Assembly: GCA_910584325.1 (NCBI GenBank)
Contig: CAJTZH010000100.1
Span: 1-8,643, forward strand
From: an uncultured Lachnospiraceae bacterium
GTDB taxonomy: Bacteria > Bacillota > Clostridia > Lachnospirales > Lachnospiraceae
Length of the DNA: 8,643 bases
Direction: 5' to 3'
Positions 1 through 7,758 of the stretch are shown here, one piece after another. A program made the translations under genes and the position numbers. The notes below the pieces were generated by a model. The model was given only the letters and a program-made list of their open reading frames with translations. It was not told the DNA's origin and did not search any database. Numbering within the stretch: position 1 is the first letter of the stretch; the number at the start of each line of letters is the position of its first letter.

Positions 1-321
1 GTCTGTATGTACCGCAAAATCTTCCACAATTTCCTGCATCTGCGCCGTAAATTTATCCGCGTACGCCTTATCTTTGAAGAACGCGTTTGTGTCAAGTTCA
101 TTTATCACGTAATCACTCAGCGTATCAACAGACTGCTCCACGCACGCAATCCACCCGTTTAATTCAATCGTCTTATTCTGTGTTTCCATCGTCATACTCT
201 GCTCGGCATAGTCTTTCGTCGCCTGCTTCGTCACTCCGATTGATATGAATTCCGTGATTCCTGCCGCTAAAAAAGTACAAAACAGAATGCAAAGCGTCAG
301 TTTTGTCTTAATAGATTTCAT
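1..321 (-). CDS. Membrane sensor protein, N-terminal fragment; probably a methyl-accepting chemotaxis protein
   Basis: The reading frame is open from an ATG at 321 down to the left edge, giving 107 residues of a longer protein. It starts MKSIKTKL, a short positively charged head, followed by a hydrophobic segment at about residues 8-30 that reads as an uncleaved signal anchor or first transmembrane helix. After it comes a polar, helix-rich stretch with TMETQNKTIELNGWI and later NAFFKDKAYADKFTAQM, in the style of the start of an extracellular Cache-type sensing domain. Such an N-terminus (K-rich head, one helix, long periplasm-like helix) is typical of clostridial chemoreceptors, but sensor kinases and diguanylate cyclases share it and the signalling domain is outside the window. 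The start is supported by AGGAGG at 329-334 with a 7-nt spacer and by a promoter further upstream. It lies 84 bp downstream of addA on the same strand. Membrane sensor is fairly sure; chemoreceptor is inference. Confidence 0.6.
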   Translation of the reverse strand, partial: MKSIKTKLTLCILFCTFLAAGITEFISIGVTKQATKDYAEQSMTMETQNKTIELNGWIACVEQSVDTLSDYVINELDTNAFFKDKAYADKFTAQMQEIVEDFAVHTD

Positions 322-365
322 GTAGATTCCTCCTGTTCCGATACTATTCTTGTCGTATGATAACT

Positions 366-395
366 ATTATACTATATATTAACTGTCCGATTCAA
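366..395 (-). promoter_or_regulatory. Sigma-A-type promoter for the sensor gene
   Basis: Reading the minus strand, TTGAAT at 390-395 (4 of 6 to the -35 consensus) is followed after 18 bp by a perfect TATAAT at 366-371. Transcription would start near 359-360, leaving a leader of about 40 nt that carries the AGGAGG Shine-Dalgarno (329-334). The -35 box lies only about 10 bp beyond the addA stop codon. No flagellar sigma-D type motif was seen, although many chemoreceptor genes use one. Confidence 0.65.
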
Positions 396-405
396 CCATA
401 TAAAA

Positions 406-3400
406 CTATATCACAATCTCCTCTCCCAGCTTAAACGAATAAATCGACTTTTTCACTACCCGCTGTCCGGTCATCCGGTTCAGGGCAACTTCATAATAGT
501 CAAGCTGCGCCTTATATTTTTCCACAAGTTCCTCTCTTCCGGCAGCTCCAAACGGCACATTATCCGTCTTATAATCGCAGAGCACGATTCCGTCCGCCGT
601 CTCAAAATAAGCGTCCACAACTCCCTGCACAAGAATTTCCCGTTCCTTTGGAAAATCGGGTGATGCCATATTGGCAGGAATCCCCATGACAAACTGCCGT
701 TCCCGGTAAAGTTTATTCTCCGAAAACGCCCGTTTCATTTCCTGCCCCAGTGGCGAGTCAAGAAACTTCACAATATCTTCCGCGCGCACGGCTTTTGCCC
801 ATTCTTTTGAAATCCTGCCTTCCAACACGCAGTTTTCCATAAAACGGGCAATTGAAGTCCGGTCTGTGCAGACGCCGTAATCCAGAAGTTCCATCACTTT
901 ATGGTAGGCGCTTCCCCTCACGGCGCCCGAAACCGCCTCTTGGCCGCTGATAAAATGAGGAACGGTCGGTACAAATTCTTCCTCAATCAGCAATTTACTG
1001 CGTTCCTCATCCTCATGCTGACCGAAATGCTTTAACTCGGAAACCGTCATCTTTACCGGCATACTGACCAGTTCATACGGATACTCATACGGCGCTTCCT
1101 CATACGCATCTTTAGACATTTGCGTAAACGCGTCCAGTTCCCGGACGGTTTCTTCCTCCATCATCCGGCACATTTCCAAGAACGCGTCCTTTTTCACTGT
1201 CTGCACAAGAAAACTGCTCCCCTGCGACAACGCTGCCGGCATTACCATGTCCAGATAACATTTGTGGTTCATAATATCAAGATAGGTAAGACTGCGCCTG
1301 TCTGCGTCAACCTGCCACTTTTCCATAGCTTTTTTTGCATCCTTGACGCACCCTGTAATATACAGCTTCTCTTTTGCCCTCGTCATGGCGACGTAAAGAA
1401 TCCGCTGCTCCTCACTTAGATTATCGAGACGCAGCTTTAATGAAACCGCTTTCTTCGCGATGGTATTTTTGCGAATCCGCTGCCCGGCATCCAGGAAATC
1501 GGCGCCGATTCCTAAATCCGAATCAATAACAAGTTTCTGGTTGGCATCCATATTATTAAATCCTTTATTGGCGCAGCTTAAAAATACTACCGGAAATTCC
1601 AGACCTTTACTCTTATGAATCGTCATAATCCGCACCACGTTGTCATTCTCGCCGGAAAGAGACGCCTCTCCATAATCTACATCATATGATTTCAGACGCT
1701 CGATATACCTGACAAAGTTAAACAATCCGTGATAACTCGTATTTTCGTAAGTTTTCGCCCGTTCCATGAGCATATCGATATTTGCCTGGCGTTTCTTCCC
1801 AAGCGGCATCGTTCCCACATAGGCATAGTATCCCGTATCATACACAATGCCCCATATCAGCTCGTAAATAGAGACATATTCCGCTTTTTTCCTCAAAGCG
1901 TCCAGAAAATCACAAAAACGCTTCTTTTTTTCATCCTCCCACTGTAAAAACGCTTCGTAAAAACTCGTCTCCGGGCAAAGCGCGCGGATTTTCGCAAGGT
2001 CGTTTCCCGTAAACGCGCCAAAATACGACTTTAAAACCGCCGTCAGATGCACGTCCTGTCTCGGATTATCAATAATATTCAAAAGACTTAACAGCACAGA
2101 AATTTCATAAGCGGAAAAATATCCGGTATCCGACTCCGCCAGCGCGGGAATCCCCATTTTGGAAAATGCATTCACAAAAACCGCAGCGCTTTGTTTGGCG
2201 CTGCGCATCAGCACCACAATATCGCCGTACGTTACAGTTCTATACCGCCCCGTTTCCTTGTCAAGACAGACTGTTCCGTCATTTATCAGTCTGCAAACGG
2301 TATTTGCGCACAGAACGGCTTCCGCCTCTAAGTCCGGCATATCGCTCTCGTCCTCATGTTCTAAGACAAGAACCTCCGTCCCTAAAAATTCCCGCTTTCC
2401 TTTTGGCGCCGGCAAAAAGTCCATACCTGCGTATAGCTTTGCGTTATCGTCATACGCGATTTTGCCAAACTCTTTCTTCATAATTTTCTCAAAAACCTCG
2501 TTTATACTTGCAAGTACACCCGCACGGCTTCTGAAGTTCCTGTGCAGTTCTATTTTCTGGTAGAGCGAATCCGTTTCCGTATAACTGTCGTACTTCTCAA
2601 TAAACAACTCCGGTCTTGCCAGACGAAACCGGTAAATGCTCTGCTTGACGTCGCCTACCATAAATACGTTTGGTTTCCCGAACCGCTCTTTGGAAATGCT
2701 GTTTAAGATAATCTCCTGCACAAGATTACTGTCCTGATATTCGTCTATTAGAATTTCCTCATACTTCCTTGCAAGTTCATCGGCAACATCCGTATAGCGG
2801 AGTTTATCCCCCTCTTTCTTCACGAGAAGCTGTAGCGCCAGATGTTCCATATCACTAAAATGAATCAGGTTCTTTTTTCTCTTTTTCTCGTCCAGTTTTT
2901 CCATAAACGCTATCGTCATATCCACATAGATAGATATCGCCGGAAAACACTGTGAAATCAGCTCTTCAAGCTCTATTAAATCATGATTTAAATATTCTTT
3001 TTCTATCTTTCCGAGCGCTTTTTTGGCTACGTCGCGCATTGCCTTTACCGCGTTTTTTTTGCCCTCGTCAACAGACGCATCCTTCTTGGACGATAATCTG
3101 GCAAATGTATGCTCCTTGATTTTTGCCCCGCAGTCTAAAAAGGGATTTTCCGCTGAAATAAGGCTTTCCACAAATATTAAGTCATCATTTAATGCTTCCA
3201 GATACATGTATGGACCGTCAAAAGACTCCGCAATATTCTTCATATCAAGACAAATGTCTTTGACTGCCTGAAACTGCCGTTTCACTTCTTTTATCATATA
3301 CTGCATAAAGGGGGTATCCGCAAACGCCTCCTGCGTCCTTCGGTCATAAAATGCCTTGCACTGAATAAGCCACTCTTTCGGCCACGGATTACTCTGCGCC

Positions 3401-3942
3401 GCCTGATAGAGATTTAAAATGTAATCGGATAGTCTGGCATCAGTCTTCTCCGGCGTATAACACTCCACAAAGTCATAAAACGCGGGATTGCCTTCCTGAT
3501 AATACGATTCAATGACCTCATCCAGCACATCCGACATCAGAAGTTTTAATTCTCCCTCGTCCGCCACTTTAAATCCCGGGTCCAAGTCAAGTTCACTGAA
3601 ATAACTGCGGATAATATTGAGGCAGAAACTGTCTATCGTCGTAATTTGCGCATGATTTAACAGCGTCTGCTGTCTTCTTAAATTTAGATTTAACGGATAC
3701 TCTTCCAGCTTTTTCTCGATAGCGGCAAGAATCCTCTGCTTCATTTCATACGCCGCGGCATTCGTAAATGTTACGATAACGAGACGGTCAATATCTACCG
3801 GATGTTCTTCGCCAGAAATCATCTTAAGAATCCGTTCCACCAAAACCGCCGTCTTACCGGAGCCCGCCGCCGCCGACACCAGTATATTACGGTTATGCAG
3901 TTTTATGACCTGACATTGTTCTTTTGTCCATACCGGCGCCAT
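406..3942 (-). CDS. addA: ATP-dependent helicase/nuclease subunit A (AddA/RexA)
   Basis: This is the helicase-nuclease subunit of the AddAB complex. With AddB it unwinds and degrades double-strand DNA ends until a Chi-type sequence is met, then leaves a 3' tail for RecA. The protein has 1178 residues, close to the usual size of about 1200. All superfamily 1A helicase landmarks are visible in order: Q-motif (TKEQ, Q9), Walker A AAAGSGKT at 24-31, DEYQD at 400-404, VGDVKQSIYRFR shortly after, HRNFRS at 467-472, IHKSKGLEFP from about 775, and VAMTRAKEKL around 851-860 (M853). The C-terminal RecB-like nuclease is intact: H1014 (GSAYHK), D1110 (GVVDAYF), D1123 and K1125 (DYKTD), Q1146 (AQLDYY). 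The ATG follows the addB TAA with no spacer, and its GGGGTG Shine-Dalgarno lies inside the last addB codons, which implies translational coupling. It ends in TAG. No frameshift or missing residue was noticed. Confidence 0.97.
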   Translation of the reverse strand: MAPVWTKEQCQVIKLHNRNILVSAAAGSGKTAVLVERILKMISGEEHPVDIDRLVIVTFTNAAAYEMKQRILAAIEKKLEEYPLNLNLRRQQTLLNHAQITTIDSFCLNIIRSYFSELDLDPGFKVADEGELKLLMSDVLDEVIESYYQEGNPAFYDFVECYTPEKTDARLSDYILNLYQAAQSNPWPKEWLIQCKAFYDRRTQEAFADTPFMQYMIKEVKRQFQAVKDICLDMKNIAESFDGPYMYLEALNDDLIFVESLISAENPFLDCGAKIKEHTFARLSSKKDASVDEGKKNAVKAMRDVAKKALGKIEKEYLNHDLIELEELISQCFPAISIYVDMTIAFMEKLDEKKRKKNLIHFSDMEHLALQLLVKKEGDKLRYTDVADELARKYEEILIDEYQDSNLVQEIILNSISKERFGKPNVFMVGDVKQSIYRFRLARPELFIEKYDSYTETDSLYQKIELHRNFRSRAGVLASINEVFEKIMKKEFGKIAYDDNAKLYAGMDFLPAPKGKREFLGTEVLVLEHEDESDMPDLEAEAVLCANTVCRLINDGTVCLDKETGRYRTVTYGDIVVLMRSAKQSAAVFVNAFSKMGIPALAESDTGYFSAYEISVLLSLLNIIDNPRQDVHLTAVLKSYFGAFTGNDLAKIRALCPETSFYEAFLQWEDEKKKRFCDFLDALRKKAEYVSIYELIWGIVYDTGYYAYVGTMPLGKKRQANIDMLMERAKTYENTSYHGLFNFVRYIERLKSYDVDYGEASLSGENDNVVRIMTIHKSKGLEFPVVFLSCANKGFNNMDANQKLVIDSDLGIGADFLDAGQRIRKNTIAKKAVSLKLRLDNLSEEQRILYVAMTRAKEKLYITGCVKDAKKAMEKWQVDADRRSLTYLDIMNHKCYLDMVMPAALSQGSSFLVQTVKKDAFLEMCRMMEEETVRELDAFTQMSKDAYEEAPYEYPYELVSMPVKMTVSELKHFGQHEDEERSKLLIEEEFVPTVPHFISGQEAVSGAVRGSAYHKVMELLDYGVCTDRTSIARFMENCVLEGRISKEWAKAVRAEDIVKFLDSPLGQEMKRAFSENKLYRERQFVMGIPANMASPDFPKEREILVQGVVDAYFETADGIVLCDYKTDNVPFGAAGREELVEKYKAQLDYYEVALNRMTGQRVVKKSIYSFKLGEEIVI

Positions 3943-6900
3943 TTACTCACCCCGCTTTCCCTTTGCCATCCTCTCAAAAACTTCCTCTTCGCTTAAATAT
4001 TTCAGGCTATGATACTGACAATCCGGCACTTTCTCGTCAAATGCGCAGATACTTCTGTAATTGCAGTAATCGCACCCTGTCTTCTTCTCTTTCATATATG
4101 GTTTCACTTCAATATTACCCTGTAAAATCTCTTCCGTAGATACTTTCATATAATCCTGTACATAATTCGTAAGCTGGCGCATTTTTTCTATTGTCAGAAT
4201 GCTCGGCGTTTCTCTGACGCTTCCGTCTTTTTGATACACAATAGGAGCCACAAGAGATTTTCCTTCTTTTGCGTCATCAAGCGCATCAAGAACTATTAAA
4301 TCATCATTTAATACACCTTTTACCCGCAGTTTTTCAAGAATCGCACCGTCAATATCTTCCGTCTCATCGACAATCGGATTTTTGATATTGTAATAAAACA
4401 TTGCGGCGGGAATAATGGTTTTTCCCGGATACTTTTTCTTCTCAATTTCCACCGCCGCGTTCATATAAGTGACTAGCTGGATTTTCAGTCCGTAATATGT
4501 ATCCAGCAAATCAAAATCACTCTCACCCGTCTTATAGTCCACGACTTTGACATACACATTTTCACCGTCGTTGTAAGTGTCAATCCGGTCAATTCTGCCG
4601 CGTACTTTTTTGTCTAAGACAAAACCCCGCTCAAATTCCTCCGGCACAAATTTACCCTTAGAAAGCTGCTTTGCTACTGCCCAGACCGTTCTGTCCGCCA
4701 TGGCAGTCACACGGCTTATCATATACTCGTTACGCTTCGTGCTGTATAAAACCGTATTTCCATAATCGGTGCTAATCTCCATGACGCTTTCGGCAACCAG
4801 TTTTTTGCGCTCCTCGTCCGTAATATCCGTAAATGTTTTTCCCATCGAAACCAGTTTTTTCGAAAAACATTCCAGCGTATCGTGATAGAGCGTACCGATA
4901 TCCGACGCTTTCATATCATACAGTTCACGCTCGCAAAGCCGTAAACCATATGTAACAAAATGCGCGAACGCGCACGCCGAATAACTCTCAATGGCAGAAA
5001 CGCTTGTCAGGAAGTCTTCACCGTAAAGTTTTGCCGCCGTCTCACTGTCAAGCGTCTCCTCGGTATAGTTCCATGTGATGCTGCTCTGCGGAATCCGCAC
5101 AAGCCGGAGTGTATTCTGCTGCGACGCCTCGTCCATGATTGTAATATTCGGAAACAGTTTGCGGATGCTGATTAACAAATAGGACATTTTCCTTGCCTTA
5201 CCGTCCGGCATAATGCGCGAATATGACAAATACAACCGTTCGCTTGGTTTTGTCATATTCAGGTACAGATAAAACTTCTGTATAAAAACCTTTTCCCGCT
5301 CCGTCATGGAAAGTTCAATATTGTTTTCCTTCAGAATCTCCTTGTCCGTCTCGGAAAGAATACCGCCCCCTCCTGCCTGCTTTGGTATGATTCCGTCATT
5401 AACGCCCATAAAAAACAATGCTTTGACATTTTCAATTCTCGTTCGCTCGATATCACCGATAAGCACGGCGTCAGCCGACTGCGGAATCAGCGCGACTTTG
5501 ATTTCTCCGAACCCCGCGTCGAGAATATCGTTAAACTCCCTAAAACTCATTTTTTCATTACCGAGAAGCGTTACAAACTTATCAAGAAGAGCCGTTATTT
5601 TTCCGTAAACCTGCGCGTACTCCCCTTTTCTGGCAAGGTCTCCCTGCCCGCCAAAAAAAGCCGCCCGCATGGCAAGCTTTTCCTCCAGCCGCTCCTGCAC
5701 CATAAAATGATACAGCGCCTTACAGTAGTCAAGCACCGTCTCACACCCGCGTATTTCCTCACGAAACACGCAAAAAATACCCACAATCCGCTCTCTTAGC
5801 GCATTGATTTCCTCCATTGACAGCTCCGCCTGCTCCATCTCCCTGTTTTTGCGTATCCACAGCATGTTATAGCGCTTCCAGCCCTTGATTCCCATCGCCA
5901 GACAATAATTTTCGAGAACATCCGTCTGCTCTCTTGTCATGTCCGTAAACCCCGTCCGTAAAAATCCGAATACACTCTCATAGGAAAAATCTTCCTCCAG
6001 AACCAAGAGTGCCATTCTGATACAGTTTACCGCGCCGTTTGCCATAATATTGCGCTTATAATCGAGAAACGACGGAATCCCGTTCTGTGCCAGAATATTC
6101 ACAACCGCCTCGCCGTAAGTCTCGATATCCGCCGAAACAACGGCAAAATCACTATAATGCCAGCCCTTTTCCGTTACAAGACGCTTCATTTCCCCGACGG
6201 CAAAGGAAATCTCATTCTTTGGCATATTTCCCTCAAAAATTCGGACAGAATCGTCCCTGCGCGTATATAAATGTCCATGATACCGGAAAATATTTTTCTC
6301 AAGAAACACCAGTCCTTCGCTGTTTCTAAGCCGCACCGGCATACTATCGTCCATCCAGACTTGCGGAAGTATTGCCGTCCCTGTCTCGTCCGCAATGGCG
6401 TAGAGCCTGTGCGCGGTATTTTTACTCAGATAGAACAGATTGGACAATCCGTCCCGTACGTTGATTTTCTCCGCAGAGTCAATCGTCAGCGTGACGGTAA
6501 TCTTTTCACAGCACTCCATCAGAATCCGAATCAGCCGATACTGTATCGGCGTAAATCCAGTAAATCCGTCCAGCGTAATCACACTATCTCTGAGAATGCG
6601 GGAACGGTGTGCCACCCGGCACAACACTTCCAGAATTTCCTCACTGGCAATATATTTGCCGTCGATATATCTTTTAAAACCGTCAAATACAGCCGCCATA
6701 TCCCGAAGCTTATATTGCAGCAGCGGATTTGTAATTTGGTCTGCCGCCTCTTTAAGCTGTCCGGGAGCAACTCCGTACTGCAGCATCTCTGAGATAGCGG
6801 ATTTTACCTCTTCCACAAAACCCGGTTTGTCTATATTCTTTTTAAATGTAACAAGCTCATCCTTTTTATCTTCCAGTATTTTACGAACAATCAGACTTTT

Positions 6901-7170
6901 TCCCGTATCATCAAGAACTTCTTTATCCGCAACGCCAAGTTCCTCAAAGACTTTATAAGCAAGGCGCACAAAGCTTGCAATGTCCACATTTAAAACACCG
7001 TGATTCGGATGCATTTTCACCAGTTTTTCCTGCGTCCCCATCGTAAACTGCTCCGGAACAAGAACGATATAGTTTGCTGACGGATTCTCCATAGACTCGC
7101 GGATAACCTCCTCATACAGACGGTACGATTTACCAGAACCGGAAGAACCGAGAATTAACTGTAACGACAT
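3943..7170 (-). CDS. addB: ATP-dependent helicase/deoxyribonuclease subunit B (AddB)
   Basis: This is the second subunit of AddAB. From family knowledge, AddB carries a helicase-like fold that recognises Chi, plus a second nuclease held by a 4Fe-4S cluster. Starting at the ATG at 7170 it has 1075 residues. It opens MSLQLILGSSGSGKS, with Walker A G8-S15. The RecB-like nuclease shows H763 (GTLYHD), D861 (GRIDRID), D878 and K880 (DYKTG) and Q898 (IQLVTY). The iron-sulfur cysteines are C733 (YSACAF) and C1033-x2-C1036-x5-C1042 (GCDYCNYRSIC), the split arrangement expected for AddB. A further C1052 lies close by. An in-frame TTG at 7185 would add five residues, but it sits directly on the AAGGAG ribosome binding site, so the ATG is chosen. 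It is the first gene of the addB-addA operon and diverges from the FMN-binding-like gene. Confidence 0.96.
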   Translation of the reverse strand: MSLQLILGSSGSGKSYRLYEEVIRESMENPSANYIVLVPEQFTMGTQEKLVKMHPNHGVLNVDIASFVRLAYKVFEELGVADKEVLDDTGKSLIVRKILEDKKDELVTFKKNIDKPGFVEEVKSAISEMLQYGVAPGQLKEAADQITNPLLQYKLRDMAAVFDGFKRYIDGKYIASEEILEVLCRVAHRSRILRDSVITLDGFTGFTPIQYRLIRILMECCEKITVTLTIDSAEKINVRDGLSNLFYLSKNTAHRLYAIADETGTAILPQVWMDDSMPVRLRNSEGLVFLEKNIFRYHGHLYTRRDDSVRIFEGNMPKNEISFAVGEMKRLVTEKGWHYSDFAVVSADIETYGEAVVNILAQNGIPSFLDYKRNIMANGAVNCIRMALLVLEEDFSYESVFGFLRTGFTDMTREQTDVLENYCLAMGIKGWKRYNMLWIRKNREMEQAELSMEEINALRERIVGIFCVFREEIRGCETVLDYCKALYHFMVQERLEEKLAMRAAFFGGQGDLARKGEYAQVYGKITALLDKFVTLLGNEKMSFREFNDILDAGFGEIKVALIPQSADAVLIGDIERTRIENVKALFFMGVNDGIIPKQAGGGGILSETDKEILKENNIELSMTEREKVFIQKFYLYLNMTKPSERLYLSYSRIMPDGKARKMSYLLISIRKLFPNITIMDEASQQNTLRLVRIPQSSITWNYTEETLDSETAAKLYGEDFLTSVSAIESYSACAFAHFVTYGLRLCERELYDMKASDIGTLYHDTLECFSKKLVSMGKTFTDITDEERKKLVAESVMEISTDYGNTVLYSTKRNEYMISRVTAMADRTVWAVAKQLSKGKFVPEEFERGFVLDKKVRGRIDRIDTYNDGENVYVKVVDYKTGESDFDLLDTYYGLKIQLVTYMNAAVEIEKKKYPGKTIIPAAMFYYNIKNPIVDETEDIDGAILEKLRVKGVLNDDLIVLDALDDAKEGKSLVAPIVYQKDGSVRETPSILTIEKMRQLTNYVQDYMKVSTEEILQGNIEVKPYMKEKKTGCDYCNYRSICAFDEKVPDCQYHSLKYLSEEEVFERMAKGKRGE

Positions 7171-7176
7171 AAATTT

Positions 7177-7182
7177 CTCCTT
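7177..7182 (-). promoter_or_regulatory. Ribosome binding site that fixes the addB start
   Basis: AAGGAG on the minus strand lies 6 nt before the ATG at 7168-7170. The alternative in-frame TTG at 7183-7185 directly abuts this motif and has no good Shine-Dalgarno of its own, so the five-residue longer version is unlikely. Confidence 0.85.
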
Positions 7183-7193
7183 CAATACTATTC

Positions 7194-7222
7194 ATAATTG
7201 CGCCGCAATCTGAATATATAGT
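7194..7222 (+). promoter_or_regulatory. Possible promoter of the FMN-binding-like gene
   Basis: TATAGT at 7217-7222 matches the -10 consensus at 5 of 6 positions and lies about 30 bp before the start codon. The hexamer 17 bp upstream (ATAATT at 7194-7199) is a poor -35. If real, this promoter is back-to-back with the addB candidate, their -10 boxes overlap, and the palindrome sits in the spacer. Confidence 0.3.
7197..7209. promoter_or_regulatory. Perfect 13-bp palindrome, candidate operator between divergent genes
   Basis: ATTGCG-C-CGCAAT has two perfect 6-bp inverted arms around one central base. It lies in the 82-bp gap between addB (minus) and the FMN-binding-like gene (plus), next to promoter-like AT-rich sequence. 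The arms are too short and the loop too small for a terminator hairpin, and no T-run follows on either strand. The position suits a dimeric regulator acting on one or both genes. No regulator family is recognised from the sequence, so the role is inference. Confidence 0.35.
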
Positions 7223-7242
7223 TAATAGCTTAAAAAAAGTAA
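7213..7242 (-). promoter_or_regulatory. Possible promoter of the addB-addA operon
   Basis: On the minus strand, TTACTT (7237-7242, 4 of 6 to consensus) is followed after 18 bp by TATATT (7213-7218, 5 of 6). Transcription would begin near 7205-7207, giving a leader of about 36 nt that contains the AAGGAG, and the 13-bp palindrome would overlap the start site. This is the best minus-strand candidate in the gap, but AT-rich sequence yields such matches easily. Confidence 0.4.
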
Positions 7243-7252
7243 AGGTGATAAC

Positions 7253-7690
7253 ATGAGCGGCCCTACTAAAATCATTGTCTTAAAGCAGAAGAAACTCGTT
7301 TACGGCGCAGTGATTGCCCTTGTTCTGATTGCAATTCTGCTGTTTTTTATATGCAGTACACCGAGTGGAAAAAAACCTTCCGATACCACGGACCCATCTA
7401 TGCAGTACACAGCAGGCGTCTACTCATCCACTGTTATTTTAAACGGAAACCCCGTGGAAATCAAAGTAACAATTGATGAGAACATTATCCATCACATTGC
7501 TACCGCAAATGTTTCGGATTCCATCGAAACCATGTATCCGCTGTTCGGCTCCTGCTTCGATGACATTGCCGCACAGGTAGTCGCCAATAACTCTACCAAA
7601 AATGTTACATATAACGCGGAAAACAAGTACACGAGCATTGTTTTACTCGAAGCAATCGAGAACGCAATACAGAAATCCGTTGCCGATTAA
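7253..7690 (+). CDS. Small membrane-anchored protein with FMN-binding-like outer domain
   Basis: The protein has 145 residues. Its N-terminus is short and basic (KQKK at 11-14), followed by one hydrophobic helix at about 15-34, a polar linker rich in S, T, P and D (35-50), then one small domain; the topology should be N-in, C-out. The outer domain has the outline of an FMN_bind domain: AGVYSSTVILNG near 54, EIKVTIDENIIHHI (69-82), a middle helix, then KYTSIVLLEAIENAI (125-139), resembling the usual SGATxTSxxxxxAIxxAL ending. The threonine that carries FMN in that motif aligns with K125, so covalent flavinylation looks unlikely. The ATG follows AAAGGTG (7241-7247) with a 5-nt spacer. C34 is preceded by FFI and does not form a lipobox. 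It diverges from addB and converges on the LCP gene. The domain call is from remembered family pattern; function is unknown. Confidence 0.7.
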   Translation: MSGPTKIIVLKQKKLVYGAVIALVLIAILLFFICSTPSGKKPSDTTDPSMQYTAGVYSSTVILNGNPVEIKVTIDENIIHHIATANVSDSIETMYPLFGSCFDDIAAQVVANNSTKNVTYNAENKYTSIVLLEAIENAIQKSVAD

Positions 7691-7711
7691 ATCAAAAATT
7701 TTCTATGAAAC

Positions 7712-7743
7712 AAAAATACCGGGCAGGTTATTCCTGCCCGGTA
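7712..7743 (-). terminator. Rho-independent terminator of the LCP gene, possibly bidirectional
   Basis: A perfect 11-bp stem (7717-7727 with 7733-7743, core CCGGGCAGG) closes a 5-nt loop, TTATT. Read on the minus strand it is followed at once by TTTTTGTTTC, a classic terminator about 15 bp after the LCP stop codon. On the plus strand the stem lies about 26 bp after the stop of the FMN-binding-like gene, but its T-run (TTTTTT) begins about 8 bases beyond the stem, so termination that way should be weaker. The gap between these convergent genes holds nothing else. Confidence 0.9.
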
Positions 7744-7758
7744 AACAACTGTTTTTTG

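Noticed and set aside
2159..2563. Plus-strand open frames inside addA, the longest coding 134 residues
   Set aside because: They lie wholly antisense to a well-supported gene, lack a recognisable domain, and have composition typical of reverse-frame shadows. The same holds for the other plus-strand frames within 1120-3271.
6271..6958. Two overlapping plus-strand frames of about 170 residues inside addB
   Set aside because: They are antisense to addB, overlap each other in different frames, and show no protein-family signal.
7171..7185. Longer addB using a TTG start at 7185
   Set aside because: The TTG directly abuts the AAGGAG ribosome binding site of the ATG at 7170, and AddB proteins typically begin just before the Walker A as MSLQ-type starts do.
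7253..7360. Lipoprotein signal at C34 of the FMN-binding-like protein
   Set aside because: The residues before the cysteine are F-F-I, which does not fit the lipobox (small residue at -1), so an uncleaved membrane anchor is more likely.
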